A stretch of 64,000 nucleotides of DNA from Sulfurovum sp. UBA1140 (GTDB taxonomy: Bacteria > Campylobacterota > Campylobacteria > Campylobacterales > Sulfurovaceae). The DNA lies in NCBI GenBank assembly GCA_002311915.1, contig DCAF01000008.1:4122-68121 (forward strand), given 5' to 3'. Of the stretch, positions 1 through 9,709 are shown piece by piece. The first letter of the stretch is position 1. Each line of letters begins with the position of its first letter. The notes beneath the pieces were generated by a model, which made no database searches, was not told the origin of the DNA, and saw only the letters and a program-made list of their open reading frames with translations. The translations under genes were made by a program, and so were the position numbers.

Positions 1-609
1 AACTATTATCATCTGAATCAACATCGTCAACAGTTTTATCTACTTAAGGGAAACCATGAAGAGATGGTTTATCGTTATATCTCTAATGACCCAACCTTAG
101 AAATTACGGCAAAGCGTTTGGAAGATAAAGATAAATATTATAACACCGTAGCTATTTTAGAAAAAGATTTTGATTTAAAAAAGAAATTTTTAGAGCTTTA
201 TGACGAGAGTTATAGTTGGTTGCAATATCGCTTTAGTCCTAACTTTTCAGCTATTTTGACCCATGCTCCTTGTGAGGTTAAATATTTAGGACAAAATGAT
301 GATGAATCCTATGCTAAAATGATTAAGTGTGCTTCTCGAAGTAAGAATAAAGGTATAAAATTAGATGAGCTATTGTCTTATGTCTACGAAGAGGCAGAAG
401 AGAATCAAAATTATCACATTTTTGGACATCTCTCTCAGCCCAATATCCGAAAATATAAGAATAGAGTCTGTATTGACACTTCTGTTATTTATGGTGATAC
501 GTTAAGTTGTGCCATTATTAAAGAAGACCAACTCACTTTTGACAGTACCCCTTTTCAAAAAAAACAAAAATCTGCTACCCAAGAGTACAATATACTGTTT
601 GATTTTTAG
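1..609 (+). CDS. Metallophosphoesterase (Ser/Thr phosphatase-like), 5' end cut by the window
   Basis: The reading frame is open from base 1, so about 202 residues of the C-terminal part are present and the true start lies outside. The metal-binding motif GNHE is at residues 17-20 of the visible part, THAP near 87-90 and GH near 142-143. These are three of the blocks of the calcineurin-like phosphoesterase fold. The tail (IDTSVIYGDTLSCAII) resembles the final strands of bacterial Ser/Thr protein phosphatases and ApaH-like enzymes. The first metal-binding block (DxH) must be upstream. An internal ATG at 64 lies after GNHE and is unlikely to be the start. Substrate cannot be told. It ends about 100 bases before argF. 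Confidence 0.8.
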   Translation, partial: NYYHLNQHRQQFYLLKGNHEEMVYRYISNDPTLEITAKRLEDKDKYYNTVAILEKDFDLKKKFLELYDESYSWLQYRFSPNFSAILTHAPCEVKYLGQNDDESYAKMIKCASRSKNKGIKLDELLSYVYEEAEENQNYHIFGHLSQPNIRKYKNRVCIDTSVIYGDTLSCAIIKEDQLTFDSTPFQKKQKSATQEYNILFDF

Positions 610-713
610 CATTAACTTCTTTGTAAAAATTAAATGGTAAAATAGTTTCCTTAAAACAACAATCACTTACATTACATTACTTTTATCTATAAGTGAATAT
701 TAGGAAAACCCAA

Positions 714-1640
714 ATGAGACACTTTTTAACCCTTAAAGATTTTACAAAAAATGAACTTTTGGAAATGATAGACTTGGCACAGAAAATTAAGAAGCAGACA
801 AAAAACAGAAAATTTGTCCCTTATATGGAACATCAGACCTTGGGAATGATTTTTGAAAAGAGTTCTACACGAACACGTGTTAGCTTCGAAACAGGTATTT
901 ATCAACTTGGTGGTGTGGGTCTTTTTTTATCTTCAAATGATATTCAATTGGGGCGTGGAGAACCAATGAAGGATACTGCTCGGGTAATCAGTCGTATGGT
1001 TGATATGGTGATGATTCGTACTTTTGAACACAGTAAGCTTGAAGAGTTTGCAGAGTATTCAAATGTTCCTGTTATTAACGGGCTGACAGACAGCTATCAC
1101 CCTGTACAGTTAATGACCGATTATTTAACCATGTTAGAGTGTGGAGTTGAAGAACCTGTGGTTGCTTATGTAGGGGACGGAAACAATGTAACACATTCGT
1201 GGCTTATACTCGCGGCTAAACTGGGCTTTGAGCTTAGAGTTGCAACCCCTAAAGGGTATGAATGTGATGCTTCTATTGTTGCAGAGGCATTAGAGATTGC
1301 CAAAGAGAGTGGAGCAGAAATTATTTTTACCAATGATCCAGCAGAAGCAGTAGAAGAGGCAAATGTGGTAACAACCGATACATGGGTTTCAATGGGGCAA
1401 GAGGATGAAAAAGAGAATAGAATGAACGCATTTAAAGGGTTTATTGTCGATGAAGAGTTAATGGAATTGGCTCAACAAGATACCCTGTTTTTGCACTGTC
1501 TTCCTGCTTATCGAGGATACGAAGTGAGTGAATTTGTTTTTGAAAAACATGCTGATGAGATTTTTTTAGAGGCAGAGAATAGGTTACATGCTCAAAAGGG
1601 TATTATGGTATGGCTCGATCAGCATCGAGATGTCAATTGA
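714..1640 (+). CDS. argF: Ornithine carbamoyltransferase
   Basis: Transfers carbamoyl from carbamoyl phosphate to ornithine to give citrulline, in cytoplasmic arginine biosynthesis. The carbamoyl-phosphate motif STRTR is at residues 51-55, HPVQ is near 130 and HCLP is near 265; all are family signatures. Length (308 aa) is usual. A GTG at 693 would add seven residues, but ATG 714 is preceded by AGGAAA at 702-707 and begins like family members ([10 protein letters not shown]), so I use 714. hemN follows after 66 bases. The argF-hemN-(Fe-S protein) order also occurs in Helicobacter. Confidence 0.95.
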   Translation: MRHFLTLKDFTKNELLEMIDLAQKIKKQTKNRKFVPYMEHQTLGMIFEKSSTRTRVSFETGIYQLGGVGLFLSSNDIQLGRGEPMKDTARVISRMVDMVMIRTFEHSKLEEFAEYSNVPVINGLTDSYHPVQLMTDYLTMLECGVEEPVVAYVGDGNNVTHSWLILAAKLGFELRVATPKGYECDASIVAEALEIAKESGAEIIFTNDPAEAVEEANVVTTDTWVSMGQEDEKENRMNAFKGFIVDEELMELAQQDTLFLHCLPAYRGYEVSEFVFEKHADEIFLEAENRLHAQKGIMVWLDQHRDVN

Positions 1641-1706
1641 TACCCAACAAGCTAAAATAGATAATTATATGTTAATATGAAAAAAAAAAAAGGAAGTGTA
1701 CACTGA

Positions 1707-3074
1707 ATGAGTAATATTGATTTTGAAAAATTTTCTAAATATTCTAAGCCAGGACCTAGGTATACCAGTTATCCAACTGCATTAGAGTTTAATAGTGATT
1801 TTAAGCATGATATCTATATAGATTTTTTGGAGAATTCCACAGAGAAAATTTCTCTTTATGTGCATCTCCCCTTTTGTCGTTCAGCCTGTTATTTTTGTGG
1901 GTGTAATGTCGTCTTTACCTCAAAAGAGGAAAAATTAAGTCGTTATATTGAGTACCTAAAAAAAGAGATTGATATTTTAGCAGAGCATATTGATAGCTCT
2001 CGTGAGGTGGTTCAATTTCACTTTGGTGGGGGAACACCTACCTATTATAAAGCATTTGAACTTGACGAAATAGTTACTTATATTAAATCTAAATTTCCAA
2101 ACTGGTGCAGTAAAGCAGAGATAAGTTGTGAGATTGACCCAAGATTTTTTAATGAAGATCAGATGAAAGTATTTCACAAGCATGGCTTTAATCGTATCAG
2201 TTTTGGGGTACAAGACCTAGACGATAAGGTGCAAAAAGAGATTCATCGTGTGCAACCACTTCAACTCACTAAAAATGCAGTGGAATTGGCACGAAAATAT
2301 GGCATTAGCTCGATTAATACAGATTTTATCTATGGACTTCCTTTTCAAACCCTAGAGACTTTTAAAAAAACATTAGAACTCTCGACTCAGCTTAATCCTG
2401 ATAGAGTCGCCGTTTTTAACTATGCTCATGTACCTTGGCTTATGAGAACCATGCGTAAATTTGATGAAACCACCCTTCCAACCCCTGATGTTAAATTGCA
2501 GATTTTTAAATATACCATTGATTTTTTTGAGTCACATGGGTATAAAATGGTGGGTATGGATCACTTCGCAAAACCAACAGATGAACTCTTTGGAGCGATA
2601 GAAAAAGGTGAACTACATCGAAACTTTCAGGGTTATACCACCCGAGGGGGTTCCAACCTTATAGGAATTGGCTTGACGAGTATTGGTGAAGGTAGTCATT
2701 ATTATGCTCAAAATACTAAAGATATGAAGCTTTACGAAGAGGCTTTAGATGCAGGACGACTCCCTTTTGAACGGGGTGTTGTGCTAAGTGATGATGACTT
2801 TTTAAGAAAAGCTGTTATTATGGAGTTGATGGCAAATTTTCATATTGATATTAAAAGAGTGAACAGAGAGCATGGTATTGTATTTACAGACTATTTTGCA
2901 GATGCGTTAGAGGCATTGCAAGAGTTTGTCGAGGCTGATTTGGTTACCATTGACCAAAATGAGATAAGAGTAAGTACCACAGGAACACTGTTGATACGAA
3001 ATATCGCCATGCCATTTGATGCCTATATGAAAAAATATGCACAGAGTAAGAAATCGTTTTCAAAGACGGTATAG
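1707..3074 (+). CDS. hemN: Oxygen-independent coproporphyrinogen III dehydrogenase
   Basis: Radical-SAM enzyme that converts coproporphyrinogen III to protoporphyrinogen IX without oxygen, in haem synthesis. The CxxxCxxCxC cluster motif is at Cys57, 61, 64 and 66, preceded by YVHLPF. The SAM-binding GGGTPT follows near residue 108. The C-terminal HemN domain is complete, and 455 residues is typical. An AGGAAG box (1691-1696) lies 10 bases before the ATG. The gene for an Fe-S protein starts 15 bases after the stop, so the two are probably co-transcribed. Haem supply fits the many c-type cytochromes in this window. Confidence 0.95.
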   Translation: MSNIDFEKFSKYSKPGPRYTSYPTALEFNSDFKHDIYIDFLENSTEKISLYVHLPFCRSACYFCGCNVVFTSKEEKLSRYIEYLKKEIDILAEHIDSSREVVQFHFGGGTPTYYKAFELDEIVTYIKSKFPNWCSKAEISCEIDPRFFNEDQMKVFHKHGFNRISFGVQDLDDKVQKEIHRVQPLQLTKNAVELARKYGISSINTDFIYGLPFQTLETFKKTLELSTQLNPDRVAVFNYAHVPWLMRTMRKFDETTLPTPDVKLQIFKYTIDFFESHGYKMVGMDHFAKPTDELFGAIEKGELHRNFQGYTTRGGSNLIGIGLTSIGEGSHYYAQNTKDMKLYEEALDAGRLPFERGVVLSDDDFLRKAVIMELMANFHIDIKRVNREHGIVFTDYFADALEALQEFVEADLVTIDQNEIRVSTTGTLLIRNIAMPFDAYMKKYAQSKKSFSKTV

Positions 3075-3089
3075 AAAGAAAAGAGAAGC

Positions 3090-4379
3090 ATGAAAAAAAC
3101 AGAAGATATTTTTAATTTTAAAGCAACAGCCGATGATTGTGTGAAGTGTGGAAAGTGTATTCCTGTCTGTACAATTTACCAAGTTAATGCAGATGAAGTT
3201 ACTTCGCCCAGAGGATTTATTGACTTATTAGGGCAGTATCAACAGGGCAATTTGGAACTGGACAGAAATGCCAAAGATATTTTTGAGAGCTGTTTTTTGT
3301 GTACGGCTTGTACCGAAGTCTGCCCCAACTCTCTACCCACCGATATGGTTATTGAAGAGGTTCGAGCCGATATAGCCGATAAATTTGGTATCGCTTGGTT
3401 TAAAAAAGCATTCTTTACCCTTTTGCGTCATCGTAAACTCATGGATATTATGATGAAATTGGGCTATACGTTTAGAACGTGTGGATTTAAAGATGATACC
3501 AAAAGAGGGGGAATGATTCCTCGTTTCCCGATGCCCCTTATAAAAAGTGGACGACTCTTGCCCTCACTTGGTAAAACAAGCTTTATGAATAAATATCCCG
3601 AAGAGATAGCCCATGGTGGTAAACGACGTGTGGCGATTTTTATTGGTTGCTTAGCAAACTACAACTATACAGGCATAGGTGACAGTCTTATAGAGATTTT
3701 AGAAGAGTTAAACATTGATGCTTTTATCCCCAAAGACCAACTCTGTTGTTCTGCCCCTGCCTATTTTACGGGTGATTTCTATACGGTAGAGACTCTTTCT
3801 AAAAAAAATATTGAGTATTTTGAAACATTTATTGATGATGTCGAAGCGATAATTATCCCCGAAGCAACCTGTTCGGCAATGATAAAACATGATTGGGAGA
3901 TTTTCTTTAACAATCGTGGCATGGAGAATTGGGCAAAACGAGCCAATAAGCTAAATGAAAAAATCTTTATGGCAACCGAATGGCTAGAGCAAAACACCGA
4001 CTTAAAAGATAGATTGGCTAAAAAAGGTCAAACCATTCAAGAGACCATCACCTATCACGATGCGTGTCATGCTAAAAAAGTACAAGGCATTCACAAAGAA
4101 CCAAGAGCATTACTTTCACAAAACTATACGATTACAGAGATGAGTGATAGTGACCGATGTTGTGGTTTTGGTGGGGTAACCATGCAGACTGAAAAGTATC
4201 ATTTTGCAGAACTTGCTGGACAACCAAAAGCTGTAATGATTAAAGAGACAGGTGCTAAAATTGTTAGTGCAGAGTGTAGTGCTTGTCGTATGCAAATAGG
4301 AAACTCTTTGCATCAAGCCGATGTGGATGTGGTGTTTAAAAATCCTGTAGAGTTAATTGCTGAAGCGTTAAAAAAGTAA
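3090..4379 (+). CDS. (Fe-S)-binding protein of the GlpC/GlcF/HdrD type
   Basis: Probable electron-transfer subunit. The N-terminus has two [4Fe-4S] ferredoxin motifs: Cys17, 20, 23 and 27 (CVKCGKCIPVC), then CFLCTACTEVC with a following Pro near residues 88-99. Two CCG domains follow: one with GC near 190 and CCS near 217, and one with DACH near 327 and CCGFGG near 360. This is the layout of GlpC, GlcF, LldE and HdrB/D. The Helicobacter neighbour of hemN is often called glpC, but no glpA/B partner is nearby, so the substrate of its complex is unknown. It follows hemN by 15 bases. Confidence 0.85.
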   Translation: MKKTEDIFNFKATADDCVKCGKCIPVCTIYQVNADEVTSPRGFIDLLGQYQQGNLELDRNAKDIFESCFLCTACTEVCPNSLPTDMVIEEVRADIADKFGIAWFKKAFFTLLRHRKLMDIMMKLGYTFRTCGFKDDTKRGGMIPRFPMPLIKSGRLLPSLGKTSFMNKYPEEIAHGGKRRVAIFIGCLANYNYTGIGDSLIEILEELNIDAFIPKDQLCCSAPAYFTGDFYTVETLSKKNIEYFETFIDDVEAIIIPEATCSAMIKHDWEIFFNNRGMENWAKRANKLNEKIFMATEWLEQNTDLKDRLAKKGQTIQETITYHDACHAKKVQGIHKEPRALLSQNYTITEMSDSDRCCGFGGVTMQTEKYHFAELAGQPKAVMIKETGAKIVSAECSACRMQIGNSLHQADVDVVFKNPVELIAEALKK

Positions 4380-4396
4380 GCCAAATTTACAAAACT

Positions 4397-4463
4397 GTTC
4401 GGGTCTGAACACGCTAATGTTAAAAATACAAATGGCACAGTCGGAACCGATGGCTTCAGCCTT
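4397..4463 (-). repeat. Degenerate copy of the inner (MITE-like) repeat
   Basis: This intergenic stretch matches the reverse complement of 10844-10909. Both have a GTTCGGGT..AACACG block and then a nearly identical GTCGGAACCGATGGCTTCAG block, with a few changes between. TCGGAACCGA and GGCTTCAGCC are small hairpins kept in both copies. The terminal inverted repeats of the 10826-10944 element are not recognisable here, so this looks like an old or partial copy. A 49-codon open frame (4417-4566) starts within it and has no supporting signal. The rest of the 4380-4637 gap shows only the promoter of the next gene. Confidence 0.7.
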
Positions 4464-4587
4464 GTTCTCTTTAAATGAGTTTTATACCCCTAAAAATCTA
4501 GGTACAATAATAAATTATTCCAAAAAAAAGATTCAAGAAATCTATAATGCTCCCCCAAATAAGTAATTTCCTATAAAACCTATTTTA

Positions 4588-4596
4588 TGCTATAAT
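4588..4596 (+). promoter_or_regulatory. Extended -10 promoter element of the AAA ATPase gene
   Basis: TGCTATAAT, an extended -10 sequence with a perfect TATAAT, lies 41 bases before the ATG. No good -35 box is visible. An AAGGAGC ribosome site follows at 4627-4633. Confidence 0.5.
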
Positions 4597-4637
4597 GCCC
4601 TTAACTATAAAATATACTTTATACATAAGGAGCAATC

Positions 4638-5825
4638 ATGACCCCCATATTATCCAAATTATCCAAACAGTTTTTAGTAAAAAGAGTCTCATCATTTAGG
4701 CGATTTTTATATAATGAGATTGATTTCAAAGCCTCTATTATTGGTATAAAAGGTGGTAGAGGTTCGGGGAAAACTACGCTCTTGCACCAATACGCCAAAA
4801 GTTTAAAATATAAATCTTCACAGATCCTCTATATCTCTTGTGACCATCCATCTATGATAGATGAGAAACTTTATGAGATAGCTGATGAGTTTTATGCTCA
4901 TGGGGGTAAGCTGTTGATTTTGGATGAGATTCATAAAGTTAAAAATTTTGCTTCACATATAAAAGCGATGTATGATTTTACAGGGTTACAGGTGCTTTTC
5001 TCAGGTTCATCTGCCATGAAAATAGAGCATGAGTTGGGTGATTTGTCACGAAGGGCTTTGGTCTATACCATGCCTGTGTTGTCATTTCGCGAATTTTTAG
5101 CACTTAAAAATATTGCCCATCTTTCTACCTATAGTTTAGAAGATATTTTAGAGAATCATGAAGATATTGCTGTTGAAGTCTTAAGTAAAATCAAACCCTT
5201 GGAGTGGTTTGGTGACTATTTGGAGTATGGGGCTTATCCTTTTTTTAAAGAGGGGATAGAGAGTTATAGTAACCGACTATTGGAGGTGGTTAATGTGACG
5301 ATAGATAGTGATTTGGCTTCTCTTTTTAGCATCAACAGTGACAAGCTAGAGAGACTTAAAAAAGTTCTTTATATGCTTTGCTGTACCACGCCCTATGAGA
5401 TAAATAAATCAAAACTTTCAGGCGAAGCAGGAGTGGCATGGGCTACGCTCTCTAAGTATCTTGACTATATGGAAAAAGGAACACTTGTACATCTGATTCG
5501 AGGAAGCAGAGGGCATAAAACCCTACAGCTACCCAATAATATTCTACTCAATAACCCCAATCTATTTGCTGTGCTTTGTGCCAAACCTGATATAGGTTCA
5601 CTTCGAGAGAGTTTTTTTGTTTCACAACTTAAGACCAAACATCAAATTCATTATCATCATCAAGGAGATTTTCTGTTGGATGATAAGATTGTGGTAGAGA
5701 TAGGTGGAAAATCAAAAGATGGTAAGCAGATAGAGGGGTTGGAGAGTGCGTATTTGGCAATTGATGGGATAGAATATGGGTATGGCAATGCTATTCCTCT
5801 TTGGTTGTTTGGGTTTTTGTATTGA
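4638..5825 (+). CDS. AAA-family ATPase with DUF4143-like C-terminus
   Basis: 395 residues. Walker A is GGRGSGKTT (residues 39-47) and Walker B is LLILDEIHK near 94-102, followed by a sensor-like FSGSSA. This is the AAA_14 domain. The C-terminal third has the DUF4143-type layout with a charged VVEIGGKSKDGK block, which in relatives resembles a nuclease-like fold. Such ATPases are common accessory genes of bacteria and archaea and their role is not settled. The start is supported by AAGGAGC 5 bases upstream. It has its own promoter and is followed by a lipoprotein gene. Repeat copies lie on each side of the pair, suggesting a mobile or variable locus. Confidence 0.8.
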   Translation: MTPILSKLSKQFLVKRVSSFRRFLYNEIDFKASIIGIKGGRGSGKTTLLHQYAKSLKYKSSQILYISCDHPSMIDEKLYEIADEFYAHGGKLLILDEIHKVKNFASHIKAMYDFTGLQVLFSGSSAMKIEHELGDLSRRALVYTMPVLSFREFLALKNIAHLSTYSLEDILENHEDIAVEVLSKIKPLEWFGDYLEYGAYPFFKEGIESYSNRLLEVVNVTIDSDLASLFSINSDKLERLKKVLYMLCCTTPYEINKSKLSGEAGVAWATLSKYLDYMEKGTLVHLIRGSRGHKTLQLPNNILLNNPNLFAVLCAKPDIGSLRESFFVSQLKTKHQIHYHHQGDFLLDDKIVVEIGGKSKDGKQIEGLESAYLAIDGIEYGYGNAIPLWLFGFLY

Positions 5826-5877
5826 GTAAAGTTGAATTTAAAAATAATAAAATAAATCTGATATAAAGGAGAATAAA

Positions 5878-6729
5878 TTGAAAAAAATATATTTAATGGC
5901 ACTATTTAGTATAATAATCTTAGGTTGTCAAAGTACCAAAAATATAGATAATATTTATACATCTGATTCACGTGCTAAACAAGAGTTTAGTCGTAGTCAT
6001 GATTGGGTATCGGCATGGAACAGTTGTAAAGGGCTTGTTGCTCTTAAAAATGATGGTTCTCTTTGGCAGTTTGGAAGAACAGGTGGGTGTGATTGGGGTC
6101 AAATAGAAATAACCCTTCCTCATTTAACAAAAGAGTATCTCTATCGGCTTAAAGCCAAGAAAATAGGAGAGGGTTTTAATAATGCGAAGATTATCAATGG
6201 TGGTTATCGGATGTATGCCATTAAAAAGGATGGAACGCTGTGGGGATGGGGAGAAGGCTTTAATACCCGACCTACGAAGTTGAGTTCAAGTCGTGATTGG
6301 GTTAATTTTGGAATCGAATGGGAAGGAAATGGATGTTGTGCTTATGATATTGGATTAAAAGAAGATGGAACGTTATGGGGATTTTCTGATTTTTCTAATT
6401 TCTCTAAAAAGAAACAGATACCTGAATTAAAACAGATAAGTCAACAGCGTAATTGGGATAAAATTACTTTTGGTTGTTGTATGATTTTTGGTCAAAAAAA
6501 AGATGGTTCACTTTGGGAGTCTTATCATAATGAGAAGAGTAACAACATTAGTTTTAAAAAAGTTACAAAAAAAAGTATGCTAGATGGAGTGATAAGCTAT
6601 TCAACACTTTTATCAAAAATAAAAGATATATCATCGGGGGATATAAGGAGTAGTCATGTTACAGGAGTTGATATAAAAGTCAGAAAAGATGGTACGCTTT
6701 GGCTTCTGCCTGAAGTGGCCCATAAATAG
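5878..6729 (+). CDS. Lipoprotein with RCC1-like repeats
   Basis: Starts with TTG at 5878, chosen because AAAGGAGAA lies 4 bases upstream and the frame begins with a clear lipoprotein signal (MKKIYLMALF, lipobox ILGC near residues 14-17). The mature part has at least five units built on the pattern (K)xDG(S/T)LW: LKNDGSLWQFG, IKKDGTLWGWG, LKEDGTLWGFS, QKKDGSLWES and VRKDGTLWLLP. These resemble blades of RCC1/BLIP-II beta-propellers. Several Cys residues (GCDWG, GNGCCAYD, FGCCM) may form disulfides. A lipid-anchored binding propeller is likely; the partner is unknown. No catalytic motif is seen. Confidence 0.7.
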   Translation: MKKIYLMALFSIIILGCQSTKNIDNIYTSDSRAKQEFSRSHDWVSAWNSCKGLVALKNDGSLWQFGRTGGCDWGQIEITLPHLTKEYLYRLKAKKIGEGFNNAKIINGGYRMYAIKKDGTLWGWGEGFNTRPTKLSSSRDWVNFGIEWEGNGCCAYDIGLKEDGTLWGFSDFSNFSKKKQIPELKQISQQRNWDKITFGCCMIFGQKKDGSLWESYHNEKSNNISFKKVTKKSMLDGVISYSTLLSKIKDISSGDIRSSHVTGVDIKVRKDGTLWLLPEVAHK

Positions 6730-6747
6730 TAAGTTTACTTTCAAACC

Positions 6748-6780
6748 ACGGAGGCAAAGCCTTTCGACTCCGAGTTTTGG
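6748..6780 (+). repeat. Partial copy of the outer intergenic repeat
   Basis: ACGGAGGCAAAGCCTTTCGA and the following bases match 10962-10990 and the reverse complement of 58911-58943. GGAGGC..GCCTTTC can fold into a hairpin. It lies between convergent genes (lipoprotein and dxs) and might act in termination. Confidence 0.6.
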
Positions 6781-6784
6781 TAAA

Positions 6785-8605
6785 TTATATAATTTTTTTC
6801 GCCAACTGTGCAGGTAGAATCCCTAACGACTCCTCGACGAGTGTGGTGTTTCCATGGGTAATAAAGTCATCTTTATACTCAAAGGTGGTCAGTTGAACAT
6901 CGTTAATCTTGGCATCACTTAAAAACTCTAAGAGTGCTGAACCGACTCCCCCCATTTTGACGCTATCACTAAAGACGAACCACTTTTTATGGGTTTTTGC
7001 CAACTCTACAAGTCGGTTGGTGTCTAAAGGTTTTACAAAACGTAAATCTAAAATGGTTGGGGTTAAGTCTAAAAGCTTGGCTGTCTCTATGGCTCGACCG
7101 ACTCCATTCCCATAGCCAATAAGTAGGGTCTCTGAACCCTCTTGAATGGTGTCTGATTTACCCAGTTCAAATTCAGATGAGAGGCTCTCTTCTGATCTAA
7201 AGGCTCCTCTTGGGTATCTAAAGGCACAGGGTGTTGGAAAATCTTTGGCAAATCTCATTGCTTTAACCATGGTCTCATTCGAGGATGGGGCAAAGATGGT
7301 CATATTGGGGATGACTCTTAAAAACGAGATGTCAAATACCCCTTGATGGGTCTCTCCATCCTCTCCTACTAAACCTGCTCGGTCAATGGCAAATACCACG
7401 CCCAAGTTCATTAAACAGATGTCATGAATCACTTGGTCGTAGCCCCGTTGTAAAAAGGTAGAGTAGAGGGTACAGAAGGGTTTAAATCCCTCTTTGGCTA
7501 AAGGTCCCATCGAGGTTACGGCGTGTTGTTCGGCAATGGCAACATCCCAAAATCGTTCAGGGTACTTTTTCATTACGGCACTCATTCCTGTACCACTTGG
7601 CATTGCTGCGGTGACCCCGACTACTCTGTTATCTTCATCTGCTAAAGTTACGAGTGTTTCAGAAAAGATGGCTGTTGAGGCTTTTGGGGCAGTTTTTTTA
7701 ACCGAATCTCCTGTGGTTAAATCAAAAGATCCAACCCCATGCCAATGCTCTTTTCCTACGCCTTCGGCGACTTGATACCCTTTTCCTTTGGTGGTTTGAA
7801 CATGAATAATAACAGGTCGTTTCATTGCTTTGGCAATTTTTAGGGTCTCGATTAAAGAGGCGATGTTGTGTCCATCAATGGGTCCAATGTATTCTAGTCC
7901 TAGCTCTTCAAAAAGAATCCCAGGGGTAATAAGATGAAATGACTCTTCGACTCTTTTTGCCATATAGGTAGCACTCTCGGGTAGAGACTCTAAAAGCTCT
8001 TTGGTTTTAGATTTAAACTTTTGATAAAAAGGAGAAGCCATGGTTTGAGAGAGAATTCGACTTAATGCTCCAATGGGTGAAGCGATGCTCATCTCGTTGT
8101 CATTTAGAATAATAATGGCTGGATATTTGCGATCGCCTAGTTCATTCATTGCTTCATAAACCATACCTGCACTCATGCTTCCATCACCAATAAAGGCTAA
8201 CGGAATACGTTCACCCTCTTCACCATTTAAGCCAATCGCTTTGGCAGCCCCTGTGGCTAACGAGATAGAAGTTGAGCTGTGTCCTGCCATGTAGTAGTCA
8301 TTGTCTGACTCTTTGGGTTTGGTGTATCCACTTAACCCATTAAATTGACGTAGGGTATCAAACTCGTCCCATCGGTCGGTTACCAGTTTATGGGCATAAG
8401 ATTGATGAGAGACATCAAAAATAAAAGGGTTCTTTTTAGAGTCAAAAACAGCGTGCATCGCCACAATAATATCGGTAGCACCCAGTGTTGAGCTTAGATG
8501 TCCCCCATTTTTACTCACCACCTCGAGTATTCTCTGTCTCACTTTGTCGGCAATTGCTTCAAGCTCTTCTATACTTTTTGTTGTTAAATCTCCAAACTTA
8601 TTCAA
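6785..8605 (-). CDS. dxs: 1-deoxy-D-xylulose-5-phosphate synthase
   Basis: Thiamine-diphosphate enzyme that condenses pyruvate and glyceraldehyde 3-phosphate, the first step of the MEP isoprenoid pathway. The thiamine-binding motif [15 protein letters not shown] is near residues 140-174. The N-terminal catalytic His block ([10 protein letters not shown]) and the transketolase-like middle domain ([17 protein letters not shown]) are present. Length (606 aa) is slightly under the E. coli enzyme. Its ATG overlaps the hisC stop (ATGA, 8602-8605), so it is translationally coupled as last gene of pheA-hisC-dxs. Confidence 0.96.
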   Translation of the reverse strand: MNKFGDLTTKSIEELEAIADKVRQRILEVVSKNGGHLSSTLGATDIIVAMHAVFDSKKNPFIFDVSHQSYAHKLVTDRWDEFDTLRQFNGLSGYTKPKESDNDYYMAGHSSTSISLATGAAKAIGLNGEEGERIPLAFIGDGSMSAGMVYEAMNELGDRKYPAIIILNDNEMSIASPIGALSRILSQTMASPFYQKFKSKTKELLESLPESATYMAKRVEESFHLITPGILFEELGLEYIGPIDGHNIASLIETLKIAKAMKRPVIIHVQTTKGKGYQVAEGVGKEHWHGVGSFDLTTGDSVKKTAPKASTAIFSETLVTLADEDNRVVGVTAAMPSGTGMSAVMKKYPERFWDVAIAEQHAVTSMGPLAKEGFKPFCTLYSTFLQRGYDQVIHDICLMNLGVVFAIDRAGLVGEDGETHQGVFDISFLRVIPNMTIFAPSSNETMVKAMRFAKDFPTPCAFRYPRGAFRSEESLSSEFELGKSDTIQEGSETLLIGYGNGVGRAIETAKLLDLTPTILDLRFVKPLDTNRLVELAKTHKKWFVFSDSVKMGGVGSALLEFLSDAKINDVQLTTFEYKDDFITHGNTTLVEESLGILPAQLAKKII

Positions 8606-9696
8606 GTGGCAACCTTTTTAAATATTTCAAAAAATCTATCATTTTGTTTAGGGGTTCCAATGGTAATACGTACGGCATTCATGCCATAAGATGCTAAATT
8701 GCGAATAATCACTCCCTCTTTAAGAAGGGCATCTGAAATATGGGTAGAGTTCATGCTATCGTCAAAAAGATAGGTAATAAAGTTGGTATAACTCTCGATA
8801 TACTCAAACCCATGGGCTTTAGCAAAAGCTTCATAACGTACAATCTCTTGGGTATGTAGGGCAATAGACTCTTCTACAAACTCCTCATCTTTACACGCTT
8901 CAATACCAGCAACCAAAGAGAGGGTTGAGATATTAAAAGGTGGACGCATCTTATAGAGTTCATGAATTAATGGAGCATTGGCAATACCATATCCAACCCG
9001 CATACCACCCAAACCATACGCTTTAGAGAAGGTTCCTAGATAGATAACATTTTCAAAACCGATAAGGTCATTGGGGGTAATACGATAGGCTTCATCTTTG
9101 GCGATGGCATACTCCATATAGGCTCCATCTACCACCACTAAGGTCTCTTGGCTCACTGCATTGATAATCGCTAGAACATCCTCTTTGGTTGTGGCATCAC
9201 CTGTAGGATTATTGGGAGTACAGAGATAGATAATTTTAGGTTGGTGTTTGTTGTAGGCTTCAATAAACTCATCAACTTTATGCTGATAGCTTGGGGTTCT
9301 AATAATTTTAGCACCCATCTGTTTGGCATAAATCTCATACATGGCAAAGGTAACCTTAGACATAAGTACCGAATCATTCTCTTGCAATATAGCCCGTGCA
9401 ATAAACTCTAAAACTTGGTCACTTCCTGCACCAATAATAATGTTGTTATCTTGGACATCAAAGCGACTTGAGAGGGCAGATTTTAGTTCATAAAAGCTAT
9501 CATCAGGGTAAAGAAACGCTTTGTGTGCATTGTTGGCAATCGCCTTAGCTACTTTTGGACTGCACCCTTTAGGGTTTTCATTGGATGCCAATTTAACGAC
9601 ATGCTCAGGGGCAATACCAAACTCTCTAACCACGAGTTCAATAGGCTTACCCGCCTCATAAGTTTTTATATCTTTTAACGCATTGTTGAATTGCAT
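8602..9696 (-). CDS. hisC: Histidinol-phosphate aminotransferase
   Basis: Class II PLP aminotransferase of histidine synthesis. Placed next to pheA, it may also act on aromatic 2-oxo acids. The PLP-lysine block is [15 protein letters not shown] near residue 220; PNNPTGDAT and VVDGAYMEY are also present. The frame extends up to 9735, but ATG 9696 has AAGGGAA 4-10 bases upstream and gives the family start ([11 protein letters not shown]). With this start the gene begins 13 bases after pheA. The 364 residues fit the family. Confidence 0.9.
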   Translation of the reverse strand: MQFNNALKDIKTYEAGKPIELVVREFGIAPEHVVKLASNENPKGCSPKVAKAIANNAHKAFLYPDDSFYELKSALSSRFDVQDNNIIIGAGSDQVLEFIARAILQENDSVLMSKVTFAMYEIYAKQMGAKIIRTPSYQHKVDEFIEAYNKHQPKIIYLCTPNNPTGDATTKEDVLAIINAVSQETLVVVDGAYMEYAIAKDEAYRITPNDLIGFENVIYLGTFSKAYGLGGMRVGYGIANAPLIHELYKMRPPFNISTLSLVAGIEACKDEEFVEESIALHTQEIVRYEAFAKAHGFEYIESYTNFITYLFDDSMNSTHISDALLKEGVIIRNLASYGMNAVRITIGTPKQNDRFFEIFKKVAT

Positions 9697-9709
9697 AGGA
9701 TTCCCTTTT

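Noticed and set aside
4417..4566. 49-codon frame between the Fe-S protein and the ATPase gene
   Set aside because: Its first part is repeat sequence, no ribosome site is seen, and no family is recognised.
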